In this document: positions 1 to 8,519 of the stretch, piece by piece
How positions within the stretch are numbered: position 1 is the first letter of the stretch
Layout of the letters: each line of letters begins with the position of its first letter
NCBI GenBank assembly: GCA_963736685.1
Contig: CAVTPZ010000006.1
Span: forward strand, 1-64,000
Direction: 5' to 3'
DNA: 64,000 bases
DNA from: DASUPK01 sp963736685
GTDB lineage: Bacteria; Actinomycetota; Thermoleophilia; Solirubrobacterales; 70-9
Notes under the pieces: model-generated
Seen by the model: only the letters and a program-made list of their open reading frames with translations
What the model was told of the DNA's origin: nothing
The model's database searches: none
Translations under genes and position numbers: made by a program

Positions 1-147
1 ACGCGAGAAGGCAAGTCGTCATCGGCTTCTGCTTTGGGTCGCTGCCACGGGCGGTGCCCTCGAGCGGGTCCCTCAACACGCACTCAGGCTAGACCGGCGT
101 CCGCGAAAGCTACAAATTGTGCCCTCGAATGTGCCTCCGCCCGAATT

Positions 148-184
148 AGACCGGGGGTCTCGTGCCTGGAGTGGACCCCCAGTC
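148..184. repeat. imperfect inverted repeat near left edge
   Basis: Two 12-nt arms (148-159 and 173-184) pair at 11 of 12 positions around a 13-nt loop. There is no T-run on either side, so an ordinary terminator is not obvious. It lies 66 bp left of the first tRNA-Pro fragment, in a stretch (1-250) where I see no gene. It could be a terminator for a gene outside the window or a recombination-related structure. Confidence 0.45.
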
Positions 185-250
185 TAGATGGGCCGGGGCA
201 GCGATTTGCCGCTCTCGATTCGCCAAAACACGCTGATTACCAGGCAAAAG

Positions 251-295
251 TCGGGGCGACTGGGTTTGAACCAGCGACCTTTCCGCCCCCAGCCG
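251..295 (-). repeat. tRNA-Pro(GGG) 3' fragment, copy R1
   Basis: This 45-nt stretch matches the 3' half of the intact tRNA-Pro at 24712-24785 at 43 of 45 positions. It runs from the anticodon stem through the T arm to the acceptor 3' strand. The 5' half of the tRNA is missing and is replaced by the conserved tail at 296-406. The fragment cannot make a functional tRNA. It is best read as an attachment-site scar (attR-like). It is the most diverged of the four copies and the farthest from the intact gene. Confidence 0.8.
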
Positions 296-406
296 GCGGC
301 GGATTCTTGTAGATCCGTCCCGGAGCGTACCGGGTGTCCTATGTGTCCACGACGATGGACGCCCTGGACACATCGGACGATGCATCCGGTACCAAAGCGG
401 TACCAC
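296..406. repeat. conserved tail next to tRNA-Pro fragment, copy 1
   Basis: This tail is homologous to 2523-2632. The last 42 nt (365-406) are identical to 2591-2632. It contains a short inverted repeat (tgtgtcca / tggacaca) and two GGTACC boxes separated by 5 nt. It has no credible coding content. Its fixed position beside the tRNA fragment suggests it is the end (arm region) of a former integrating element. Confidence 0.7.
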
Positions 407-412
407 CGGCGC

Positions 413-931
413 TCACCCAACAGGGTGCTGCTTTGCATGAAAGCGGTGCGCCTCAGCCCGGGCCGGCATGGAGACCTCGGCAAGCTTGATCCGGTTCCAG
501 ACGTTCATGTTGACGACGACGGCGACGATCTCGAGGATCTCCTCCGGGCTGAAGTGCTCGGCGAGCGCGTCGTGGAAGCGCTGGAACGCCGTGTCCCGGT
601 CAGTGTCGGCCACCCGGGTGAGCGCCTCGGCGTAGCGGAGCGCCGCCTGTTCGGCCTCGGAGTGAAGCTCGGTTTCCCACCATGCAGTCAGGGTGTCGAT
701 CTTGGCCCGGGAGATGCCGGCCTCGCGGGCCGCCTCGTAGTGCACGTTGAGACAGTAGGTGCAGTTGTTGAGCTGCGAGACCCGCAGCCGCAGGAGCTCC
801 GCCAGTCCGCGGTCGATCCGCAGGTTCGCCGTATACCCGAACGCGTCCGCGCCCATCCGGGCAATGGCGGTCAGCGCCTCGTTCTCGCTCGCGTCGAGCC
901 GGCGGTTCACCACCTGGACATGGTCAGCCAT
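413..931 (-). CDS. AhpD-like carboxymuconolactone decarboxylase family protein (copy 1)
   Basis: This 172-residue protein belongs to the alkylhydroperoxidase D/CMD superfamily. Such proteins are all-helical, usually reduce peroxides through a CxxC pair, and work in the cytoplasm. The motif NNCTYCLNVH places the redox cysteines at residues 57 and 60 and the proton-relay histidine at 64. The ATG at 931 has a good ribosome site (aaaggaag). A close paralog lies at 20699-21178 and matches at roughly four residues in five by eye. The gene starts only 7 bp beyond the conserved tail of tRNA fragment R1, which marks it as cargo of the first accessory block. The natural substrate and electron donor cannot be read from the sequence. 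Confidence 0.88.
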   Translation of the reverse strand: MADHVQVVNRRLDASENEALTAIARMGADAFGYTANLRIDRGLAELLRLRVSQLNNCTYCLNVHYEAAREAGISRAKIDTLTAWWETELHSEAEQAALRYAEALTRVADTDRDTAFQRFHDALAEHFSPEEILEIVAVVVNMNVWNRIKLAEVSMPARAEAHRFHAKQHPVG

Positions 932-1213
932 CTTGCTTCCTTTCGATGGGTTAGTGACGGTATGAGCAACGGAGCGACGCTCCAGGATCTCGACCGCTTC
1001 CGGGTCACCCTCGTGCCCGGGCGCTTGGAGAACCAGTCGCCACGCTGAACGCGGTCGGCGGCTGCCTGATGCGCTGAACGTCGATCGCCATTCACATCAC
1101 CCCCACCTTGGGATCAGCGGACTGATTACCCCTCTGAGGCGCGCCGAAGCGCACGATAGAGCGGCTCGAGCCTCATCAGTATCGCGTCAGCAGGGCCTGT
1201 GCTGCGATCCCAC

Positions 1214-2235
1214 TCAGCCGGCGGCCAGCCCAGCCACGGTCTCCGGCACTCCCTCGAACGCGCCGACCGCGGTCAAGCCCCCGTCTTGGCCCACGCTCCA
1301 CCCGAAGACCTTCTGCGCGTCGGCGTCGATCGCGTACAGGTAGCGTCCGTCGCCCGAGATTGCCTCGTCGCGAAGGCCCTTCTCACCTTGGCGGGTCGAG
1401 GCGGCCACTGGGTCGCGAAGCTCGAGGCTTCCGTCGCCGGCGATCTCGTAGCACGACACGGTGGAGTCGCCGAAATTGGTGACGTAGGCGTACTGGCCGT
1501 CATTCGTTACTGCGGCCCAGCAGACCTCGCTGCGGGTGTCGCCAACCGAGCCGCTGACCGCGGTGAGTTCGCCCCCGCCGGCAACGGCATATGAGGAAGC
1601 CGCCGCCTCCCCGGCAGCGCCGCCGAAGGCCTCGGTGACGATCAGCGAGCCTTTCGGTGTGAAGTCGAAGCCGTACGGCGTCTGGCCCCTGGACTCGATC
1701 GTGGTCGGGCCTTCCGCGTAACCACGATCGTCGATCGCATAGCTGCTGATGCTATTCGTCCCACGCTCGGTCGCGATCAGCGCGGCGCCGTCGACGGTGA
1801 ACGAGATCTGAGCCGGGTCCGCGTCGTCGGCGCTCAGCTGCCGCGTCGAGTCCTCAAGCGGAGTCAGTTTTCCGTTCGCGAGCTTGAAGCCAGTGATGCA
1901 CGGCGTGCCGTTGTTGAGGACGTAGACGAGCTCTCCGCTGACGGTGGCGCTGGTCGGCTTGCTGCCGCCCGAATCGACGCGATCCTCGAGGCGCAGCCCG
2001 TCCGATTCGATCGCGAACAGCGACAGGTCATCGCTGCCGGAGTTCGCGACCAGCAGCCACCCGCCGTCTTCGCTGATCACGATTGAGTTCTGGGAGGGCA
2101 GGTGCGGCTCCCAGTTCCGCGACCACCCGTGCTGAAGCGGCCAAGCGGGGCAAGCTGGCCCTCCTCCGAGCGGCTGAAGGCGACGATCTCATTGTCGGAG
2201 GCGTCATTGGTCTGGACATAGATGGCGGCGGTCAT
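1214..2235 (-). pseudogene. lactonase-family beta-propeller protein, frameshifted
   Basis: The protein resembles the 6-phosphogluconolactonase/YbhE-type seven-bladed beta-propeller family, with repeated blades such as GGWLLVANSGSDDLSLF and GQYAYVTNFGDSTVSCYEI. The reading frame from 1214 to about 2110 is open. The N-terminal blade lies in another frame and starts with an ATG at 2233-2235 (MTAAIYVQTNDASDNEIVAF) behind a GGAGAA ribosome site. The two frames join if one G is restored in the run at 2110-2112. This is therefore either a one-base deletion or a sequencing error. If it is intact in life, the product is about 340 residues, normal for the family. The substrate is unknown. Confidence 0.8.
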
Positions 2236-2476
2236 CACATTTCTCCATTCGTCGAGAGTCGGACAGGCTTCTGTCGGCCGAAGAGCGCACGCGTTACGCG
2301 CGCCGTTGAAGGTTCATCAGGCCTGACGGGTCGACTGTATCGCGTGTGTCATGGCCCGACACTCCCTGCAAATGGAGGTCAAAGCGACTCCCCCGCTGCT
2401 CTCGGACAGTCGGCTGACACTACTGCTGGTATGGAGACGCCGGGTGTCCGCTCCACGCGGAGCTGATGAGACGTAA

Positions 2477-2522
2477 TCGGGGCGACTGGATATGAACCAG
2501 CGACCATTCGGCCCCCAGCCGA
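2477..2522 (-). repeat. tRNA-Pro(GGG) 3' fragment, copy R2
   Basis: This 46-nt copy of the tRNA-Pro 3' half matches the intact gene at 44 of 46 positions. It has the same orientation and the same breakpoint in the anticodon stem as R1 and R3. It is followed by the second copy of the conserved tail. It is interpreted as an attachment-site scar that separates accessory blocks 1 and 2. Confidence 0.85.
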
Positions 2523-2632
2523 GCGGATTCAGGCGTCTATGCGTCCCGGAGCGTCCGTCGTTTCCTATGTGTCCATGACCCTGGACGATCTGGACACATC
2601 GGACGATGCATCCGGTACCAAAGCGGTACCAC
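2523..2632. repeat. conserved tail next to tRNA-Pro fragment, copy 2
   Basis: This is the second copy of the tail, with the same layout as at 296-406. The 42 nt at 2591-2632 are identical to copy 1, including the paired GGTACC boxes. The interval 2236-2689 holds only this scar and no supported gene. Confidence 0.7.
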
Positions 2633-2689
2633 GGCACGAACGAAATGGGGCCCCTGTGCAGGGGCTCGACGACGCGGGATACTCCAACA

Positions 2690-3121
2690 ATGTCCGAGGG
2701 AGAAGCGGATTTCCGGCTCTTCCGCGAGTTGTGCGATGCCTTCAACGATCTCGGAAGAATCGATCTCGACGACCCGTTTACGGCCAAGCCGTTCCAGTAT
2801 CTGCACGAGGATGTCGAGCTGCAGGACTATCCGGCCATTCCCGGTGCGGCCTGGCACGTCGGGCAGAAAGGGGCCCTGCAATGGACCACGAATCTCTGGG
2901 AGTCCTTCGAGGACTTCCGCCTGGAGCCACAAGAATTCATCCCTGGAAGCCCTGGCCGCTACGTGTGCATCACCGACACCGTCGGAAAGGGTCGTCGCAG
3001 CGGCATCGAAATCAGCCTGACTGCCTACGCAGTCGTCACCGTCGAGGAGGGCAGGATCAGGCGCATTGCGATCACCACTGACCGGCAGGAGGCCCTCGAA
3101 GCGGCCGGGTCGCCGGAGTGA
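2690..3121 (+). CDS. SnoaL/NTF2-like protein
   Basis: This protein of about 143 residues has an NTF2-like (SnoaL) fold pattern. It has an N-terminal helix, then the strand/helix signature YLHEDVELQDYPAIPGA and a final beta strand pair ending in VTVEEGRIRRIAITTD. Such proteins are small cytoplasmic enzymes or binding proteins; no catalytic residue can be assigned. The start chosen is the ATG at 2690, because an upstream extension would run into the repeat tail. Its stop overlaps the start of the ceramidase gene (TGATG), so the two genes are probably translationally coupled and share a transcript. Confidence 0.65.
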   Translation: MSEGEADFRLFRELCDAFNDLGRIDLDDPFTAKPFQYLHEDVELQDYPAIPGAAWHVGQKGALQWTTNLWESFEDFRLEPQEFIPGSPGRYVCITDTVGKGRRSGIEISLTAYAVVTVEEGRIRRIAITTDRQEALEAAGSPE

Positions 3122-5049
3122 TGCAGGTGTCGTACGCGATAGGGACGGGGATCGGCGAGGTCACCGATCCCGCGATCGGAGTGCCGTTGCAGGGCATGGT
3201 CGATGAGGACCAGATCGCGACGGGAGTCGAGTCGCCGCTGTTCGCCCGCGCTTTCGTGGTCGCCGAACGGCCGTCCGCCGCTGAGGCGGGATGTGTCGCG
3301 ATCGTCGTAGCCGACATCTGGGCCGGCACTCACAAGGTGAAAGACATCGTTCTCAGGCGCCTTGCGGCGTCGCATCCGGGGCTCTACATCGAGGAGAACG
3401 TCCTGCTCGCGGGAACGCACACGCACAGCGCGCCAGGCGGGTTCTCGGGGAATCTGCTCTACGACTTCAACTTCGACATCGGCGGTTGCGACGAGGCCAC
3501 CGTCGAGTGCATCGTCGACGGCTGCGTTCGTGCCGTCGAGATGGCACACGCCAACCTCGCCCCCGGGCGGGTCTACGTCAACAGGGGCGAGGTCGTCGAC
3601 TGCGGGCGGAATCGCTCAGAACCTGCGTACCGGCGCAACCCGGAGGCCGAGCGCGATCGCTGGGGCGCGAACACCGATCACGAGATGCTCCTGCTGAAGT
3701 TCGTCAAGGTCGAGGACCAGGGCCGGGAGCGACCGATCGGCGCCCTGAGTTGGTATGCGATCCACCCCACCGACCGCGGCCAGAAGAACACGCTCGTCTG
3801 TGGCGACAACAAGGGCTACGCGAGTTCACTGTTCGAGCAGCAGATGCACAGCGACCGACGCAAGCCGGAGACCTTCGTCGCAGCGTTCGCCAACGCCCAC
3901 TGCGGCGACGTCTCAGGCAATGTTGAGCTTGACCACCCTCCCCCTGACGGCGTCTGCGACGTCCCCCAGATGCGGAAGCACGGTCGCCAGCAGTTCGAGG
4001 TCGCCGAGCGGCTCTTCCGTGAGGCGACCGAGGAGGTCACCGGACCGGTCGAATACCGGCACACCCGGACTGACTTCTCGAACGTCTGCACGGGCGAGGG
4101 GGGAGCGCGGACCTGGCCGGCGGCGCTTGGGCTCTCGTTCGCGGCGGGTAGCGCGGTGGACAGCGTGCCGAAGCCCAACCTGGGGATCAAGGAGGGCCGC
4201 ACGGCCGCGAACCTCACCGAAGCAGACGAGCTCATCGCCGAAGTCTCCGGCGCGTTGCTCCGCGCGGTCTTCGGCCTCTCCCGCATCAATCGGGCGGCTG
4301 CCAGGGCGGACCGAGAGGGACAGCTGCCGAAACCCGTCGTGCTGATGCCCGGCATCAAGGAGCCGCCGGTCGTGCCGCAGGTGTTGCCCGTTCAGCTGCT
4401 CCGTGTGGGCGCCGTCGCCGTGCTCGGGATTCCGGGGGAGTTGACCACGATGGCCGGGCGTCGCCTGCGCAAGAGCGTCCTCGACGCGATGTCCGGCACG
4501 GGCGTCACGCACCTCGCCCTGGGTACCTATGCCAACGAGTACGCGGGGTACATCACGACACGCGAGGAGTACTCCGCACAGCACTACGAGGGTGCATCCA
4601 CGCTCTTTGGTCCCCACACGCTCGAGGCCCACCAGCAGGTTGCGGCTCAACTCGCGACGGCGATGGCCGACGACAGGCCCTCGCCGCCCGGTCCGGCCGC
4701 GACCGAGTGGACGTCCCCTCGACAGTGGCGGTACCGCTTCCGGAACCTGTCGAGCTCGGCGGTCGAGCTGTGTTTCTACAACAAACAAAATTGGTTGCGG
4801 TGGGTCCCCCTCCCCAGGGCCCACAAGAGGATTGACGCCCGTGCCGAGGTGGCGTACCACGAGCGCGAGTTCACATGGAGCCTGGTGTCCAAAATCGAAC
4901 GGCTCACGGTCAAGCTGCCCACCGTCAAAACGGTCACCGTCAAGGTAGGCGACGACATGAAAGGCACGATGTCCGCCGGGCAACTGCTGACCATCTCGGC
5001 CGACGGTTCGATCTCTATCGGCAAGTACAGCCCGCCGCTGCGGACGTAA
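3118..5049 (+). CDS. neutral/alkaline ceramidase
   Basis: This 643-residue protein matches neutral ceramidase, a zinc amidohydrolase that splits ceramide into sphingosine and fatty acid. Visible signatures are GTHTHSAPGG (zinc histidines near residues 101-103), YAIHPT (His 216), GDVSGN with the likely catalytic serine at 266, the glutamate in PGELTTMAGRR and the tyrosine in YANEYAGYITT. The usual hexapeptide is GDVSPN, so Gly replaces Pro here. A C-terminal immunoglobulin-like domain follows, as in the family. No signal peptide is present: the protein starts directly in the catalytic domain with GTG 3118 or ATG 3121. Most bacterial homologs are secreted, so a cytoplasmic site, or a lost leader, is possible. 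It is coupled to the SnoaL-like gene upstream. Confidence 0.9.
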   Translation: MMQVSYAIGTGIGEVTDPAIGVPLQGMVDEDQIATGVESPLFARAFVVAERPSAAEAGCVAIVVADIWAGTHKVKDIVLRRLAASHPGLYIEENVLLAGTHTHSAPGGFSGNLLYDFNFDIGGCDEATVECIVDGCVRAVEMAHANLAPGRVYVNRGEVVDCGRNRSEPAYRRNPEAERDRWGANTDHEMLLLKFVKVEDQGRERPIGALSWYAIHPTDRGQKNTLVCGDNKGYASSLFEQQMHSDRRKPETFVAAFANAHCGDVSGNVELDHPPPDGVCDVPQMRKHGRQQFEVAERLFREATEEVTGPVEYRHTRTDFSNVCTGEGGARTWPAALGLSFAAGSAVDSVPKPNLGIKEGRTAANLTEADELIAEVSGALLRAVFGLSRINRAAARADREGQLPKPVVLMPGIKEPPVVPQVLPVQLLRVGAVAVLGIPGELTTMAGRRLRKSVLDAMSGTGVTHLALGTYANEYAGYITTREEYSAQHYEGASTLFGPHTLEAHQQVAAQLATAMADDRPSPPGPAATEWTSPRQWRYRFRNLSSSAVELCFYNKQNWLRWVPLPRAHKRIDARAEVAYHEREFTWSLVSKIERLTVKLPTVKTVTVKVGDDMKGTMSAGQLLTISADGSISIGKYSPPLRT

Positions 5050-5067
5050 GCAGCTCGAATCTCGCGC

Positions 5068-6639
5068 TCACCCGGCGATCGTTTCCAACGGTGGCTTCAG
5101 CACCTGGCCGGACGGAAGCGTCAAGGCGACTCGGACCTTCGCCTTGCGATAGCGAATGCGGATTTGAGCCTCTTGGCCGGTCTCGAGACCGAGCTCATTG
5201 AAGCGAGCCTGGACCAGGTCCTTGGCCAGGCCCGGCGGCTCACGGGCATTGACTGTGACCTCGTCAACCTTGCCGCGAATGACAATGTCGGCCGGGGCCC
5301 GCAGGGGCTTCGCGATGTACTGGGCGACCCCGGGCGTTGCCGTCTTGCCTTGGTTGACTCCTTCAACCAGGATCGTGATCGTGTCTCGAGTGCTCACCTG
5401 ATCGCTGCTCAAAGCCTGAGCTAGCGTGTCGGGATCACAAGCGACCACCGCCGCTGACGAACCAGACCAAGTTCGGCAATCGGTGATGGTCCCAAGGCCC
5501 GGGATGGCCTCGGCTCCAGCTCCCGCTGTGGCTTCATCACAGGTTTCGCTCTTGTCGAAGTCCTGACCGCTGACGGCGACGGTCTGAGCGCACCAGGGAG
5601 CGCGGTACCGATCCTGAGTGCTCGGCGAGTGGGGGCCACCGGCCAAGGGGCAATCGCCTGCCGTCGGGTCTTCGCAGACCCGCCCCCAGAGGCCGGCGAA
5701 GGCGTTCCACGAACGTGCGCCGGCAACCGCTGGGGGCAGATGGAGCAGGCACGAGGGCTTGGCCGCGCACGCCGCGTCTCTGTTGCGGCCCCAGGGTGCA
5801 AGACCATCATGGCGACCCTCTGGGCGGCGGATCACGGTTCGGGCCAGCTGCTGACACTCCGAAGTCTGGCAAGGGCTCGGGTAGGAGGCGTGAGTTCCCT
5901 CGGCGACATACACAACGGGATGGGTGTCATCCGGCCCGCCGAGGTCAAGCTGGGGGGCTCCGTAGCGGAAGACACCCTCGTGCGCCGCGTAGTCGACGTA
6001 CTCGACTCGATTGGCATCAGCGGCTGGAATGACCACAGTCACCCCCTCCCAATCACCCTCATGGTCGGAACAGAGGATGCGAATGGGCCCAGTACAGGCG
6101 GCGGCCTTGCCGAGGCGGGGGAAATCGTTGTAGCGGTAGAACCACCAGTAGTCGACGTAGTAACGACCGTTGGCCCCGACGACGTCGTAGTAGATCGCCG
6201 ATCCGGAATCGCGATTGCAATCAAGAAGAGGAGGCGAACGCGGGCACTGGTTCGGGCTCCGGTAGTCGAGGCCATTCGGTCGGCTGCCGGCGATGTCGAC
6301 ATATAAGTTCTCGCCCCCCAGTCGGAAGTGGGAGATCGCAGAATCAAATTCGCGATGGCCAACAACGGGCTCGCAGCGCCCCGCCCCGCGGATCTCACGC
6401 TGACAAAGTCTTTGGGGCGAGCCGAGTGCGGCCTCGTCGAGGAAGCGGTCGACATTGAGCGGCCGCCAAGGCTCCGCGGAGTCGAAGCGGAGGATTGGCC
6501 GAAAACGCTTGGCCAGGTCGAGTTGCACCCCAGCCGGGACGTCGACCACGGGCCGGTCCTTGGAGGGGGCGGGCTCGTCACCCGCGCCGCCGATGAGCAA
6601 GATGACCAACAGGGCGATCAGGATCGGCGTTAGTAGCAC
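5068..6639 (-). CDS. Vps62-like membrane-anchored protein
   Basis: This 523-residue protein starts at a GTG with a short hydrophobic anchor (about residues 2-18, rich in L and I). A long extracytoplasmic region follows. The pattern WWFYRYND, HEGDWEGVTVVI and VYVAEGTHASYPS is typical of the Vps62-related (DUF946) family of unknown biochemical role. Several cysteine pairs suggest disulfides outside the membrane. The C-terminal part, from about residue 400, looks like a separate beta-rich domain. The gene converges on the ceramidase gene with an 18-bp gap. Shared residence in block 2 hints at a common membrane-lipid theme, but that is inference only. Confidence 0.7.
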   Translation of the reverse strand: MLLTPILIALLVILLIGGAGDEPAPSKDRPVVDVPAGVQLDLAKRFRPILRFDSAEPWRPLNVDRFLDEAALGSPQRLCQREIRGAGRCEPVVGHREFDSAISHFRLGGENLYVDIAGSRPNGLDYRSPNQCPRSPPLLDCNRDSGSAIYYDVVGANGRYYVDYWWFYRYNDFPRLGKAAACTGPIRILCSDHEGDWEGVTVVIPAADANRVEYVDYAAHEGVFRYGAPQLDLGGPDDTHPVVYVAEGTHASYPSPCQTSECQQLARTVIRRPEGRHDGLAPWGRNRDAACAAKPSCLLHLPPAVAGARSWNAFAGLWGRVCEDPTAGDCPLAGGPHSPSTQDRYRAPWCAQTVAVSGQDFDKSETCDEATAGAGAEAIPGLGTITDCRTWSGSSAAVVACDPDTLAQALSSDQVSTRDTITILVEGVNQGKTATPGVAQYIAKPLRAPADIVIRGKVDEVTVNAREPPGLAKDLVQARFNELGLETGQEAQIRIRYRKAKVRVALTLPSGQVLKPPLETIAG

Positions 6640-6729
6640 GATCTGCCGGCTTTACTCAAGCTGGTCGCATCCTGGACCGACCTCATCTCGGCCCATCATC
6701 GCTTACGAATCACGGTGGTGTAGGACTAA

Positions 6730-6775
6730 TCGGGGCGACTGGATTTGAACCAGCAACCTTTCGGCCCCCAGCCGA
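6730..6775 (-). repeat. tRNA-Pro(GGG) 3' fragment, copy R3
   Basis: This 46-nt copy matches the intact tRNA-Pro at 45 of 46 positions, with the same orientation and breakpoint as R1 and R2. It separates accessory blocks 2 and 3. Confidence 0.85.
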
Positions 6776-6886
6776 CGTCATTGCACGTTCGTAAGTCCAC
6801 GACCGTCCCGTGCGTCCCTGTTGTCTCCAAGCGGAGATATTCTGGATTCATCGGACGAAACAGTCGGTACCAATCTGGTACCGCGG
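6776..6886. repeat. diverged conserved tail next to tRNA-Pro fragment, copy 3
   Basis: This stretch is only weakly similar to the tails of R1 and R2 but keeps the order of elements: a tctcc/ggaga inverted repeat, the segment atcggacga and then paired GGTACC boxes (spacer 5 nt). The stretch 6640-6943 holds no other supported feature. Confidence 0.55.
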
Positions 6887-6943
6887 CCGCAGCTCCACGA
6901 ACTGGGGCAGGGGCACGCCGTACTCAGGCGGGCACCGATCCGC

Positions 6944-8197
6944 TCAGCCGAGCTGTACTGGAATCGAGCGGTACTGGTTGAGGAAAGTCGAGCTGACCCT
7001 CTCGGACTCGCCGACGAGCTTGATCGTTCCGAATCGCTTCAGGGTCTCTTCAAGCCAGAGCTTCAGCTCCAGCCGGGCGAGGCCGGCACCCAGGCAGAAG
7101 TGGCGGCCACCGCCCCCGAATCCCTGATGGGGATTCGGGTCGCGACGGACGTCGAAGCGGTGCGGGTCGTCGAACACACTCGCGTCGCGGTTCCCCGACA
7201 CATACCAGAGCGCCAGCTTGTCGCCGGCCTTGACCGCCTGACCGGCGACCTCGGTGTGGCGGGTCGCCGTGCGGCGCATATAGGAGAACGCCGGGTTGTA
7301 GCGGACCATCTCCTCCACCACCTGCTCCATCGGTACCGCGCCCGACCGGACCAGATCCATCTGCTCGGGATCCTCGATCAGGTTCTTGATCCCGGAGGTG
7401 AACACAGCCCGGGTCGAGTCGTTCCCGGCGACCATCAGCAGAAAGAAGAACATCAGGATCTCCTCGTGGGAGAGGCGCTCACCCTCAACCTCCGCCTGGA
7501 TGAAGGCCGAGGTGAGGTCGTCGGTCGGGTTCTTCTCGCGCTCGGCGACCATCGCGTTGACGTAGGGGATGAACTCCTCCAGAGCCCGCTGCACCTCGCC
7601 GAGGTCCGGAACGAGTCGCGGGTCCTCCAGCGCGGTGGTGCGGTTGGTCCAGTCGACCAGTTTGTCGGCGTCCTCTCGCGGAGCGCCGAGCATGTCGCCG
7701 ATCACCATCGCAGGCACGTAGACGCCGATGTCCTGCACGAGGTCCAGTTTCCCGTCGGGATGGCTCTCCAGGCCGCGGTCGTATACGAGGTTGATGATCT
7801 CGCGCATGCGCTCGGTGTGGTCGATGGCCCGCTTGGGGGTGAAGGCCCGCTGGACCAGCGCCTTGAGCCGATCGTGGCGCGGCGGGTCCTGGGTGATCAT
7901 CATGTGCGCGGCCAGGTCGATCGGGTCCGGCTTGTCGGGATCGGTCTCGAGCTTGTCGACCAGGATGATGCTGCGGGCCGAGGAGAAGGTCTCGTAGTCG
8001 CGGCCGACAGCAGCAATGTCCTCGTAGCGCACCACCGACCAGAAGCCCGACTCCCACGAGAAGTCCCCGAGTTCGCTCCAATGAAGGGGGGCCTCCTGGC
8101 GGAGCATTTGGAAGACGTCGTGGGGCGGACCGTCGCGCCAGAGCTCCAAGTCACTTACGTCGAGGCCGGCGAGGTCGATGGTCGGGGTTGTGCTCAC
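6944..8197 (-). CDS. cytochrome P450
   Basis: This soluble bacterial P450 has about 417 residues from the GTG at 8197. The heme-binding loop FGGGGRHFCLGAGLAR carries the thiolate cysteine at about residue 368. The ExxR pair is in EEMVRY. The I-helix is MVAGNDSTR, with Ser where many P450s have the conserved Thr that helps activate oxygen. The start is not certain: an in-frame ATG lies at 8233, but the GTG fits the usual N-terminal length better. No ferredoxin or ferredoxin reductase gene is adjacent, so electrons must come from elsewhere. The steroid/fatty-acid type P450s of actinobacteria look closest, but the substrate cannot be named. It is the only gene between scars R3 and R4. Confidence 0.92.
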   Translation of the reverse strand: MSTTPTIDLAGLDVSDLELWRDGPPHDVFQMLRQEAPLHWSELGDFSWESGFWSVVRYEDIAAVGRDYETFSSARSIILVDKLETDPDKPDPIDLAAHMMITQDPPRHDRLKALVQRAFTPKRAIDHTERMREIINLVYDRGLESHPDGKLDLVQDIGVYVPAMVIGDMLGAPREDADKLVDWTNRTTALEDPRLVPDLGEVQRALEEFIPYVNAMVAEREKNPTDDLTSAFIQAEVEGERLSHEEILMFFFLLMVAGNDSTRAVFTSGIKNLIEDPEQMDLVRSGAVPMEQVVEEMVRYNPAFSYMRRTATRHTEVAGQAVKAGDKLALWYVSGNRDASVFDDPHRFDVRRDPNPHQGFGGGGRHFCLGAGLARLELKLWLEETLKRFGTIKLVGESERVSSTFLNQYRSIPVQLG

Positions 8198-8283
8198 CGA
8201 TCCGACTCTATGCCTGAGGGCGCCCCGAAGCAAGTGGGCCGAACCACCGTAACGCCAACCACCCTCAACTGCAGGGCTTCTAG

Positions 8284-8338
8284 TCGGGGCGACTGGATTT
8301 GAACCAGCGACCTTTCGGCCCCCAGCCGAATGCGCTAC
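8284..8338 (-). repeat. tRNA-Pro(GGG) 3' fragment, copy R4
   Basis: These 55 nt are identical to 24712-24766 of the intact tRNA-Pro. The match extends farther into the D arm than in the other copies. The conserved GGTACC tail is not recognisable here. Instead a gaagagg/cctcttc inverted repeat follows directly. As the best-preserved copy nearest the intact tRNA, it is the best candidate for the youngest scar. Confidence 0.88.
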
Positions 8339-8519
8339 TCGTGTGAAGAGGTCGGCCTGGATTGCCTCTTCGCATTCCCATGCGGTTTCAGCTGTCCTGA
8401 GTCAGTCTGAGTTTCATGCAGATTGGGTGCTCGAATAGGCGCCGGTCTCCCACGCGCGGCGGGAGGGTCGCTCCAAGGTCACCGGCACGGTTAGTGGGAC
8501 AGCGCCCGCGATTCGCGAC

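Noticed and set aside
188..1048. 286-codon frame starting inside tRNA fragment R1
   Set aside because: Its beginning is translated tRNA scar and tail, and the remainder is antisense to the AhpD-like gene.
6821..8302. 493-codon plus-strand frame antisense to the cytochrome P450
   Set aside because: The P450 on the minus strand is certain. This frame starts in the repeat tail and ends in fragment R4.
8339..8519. Molybdenum cofactor riboswitch before moaA
   Set aside because: The interval contains short inverted repeats, but I could not match the multi-stem consensus. A covariance search would be decisive.
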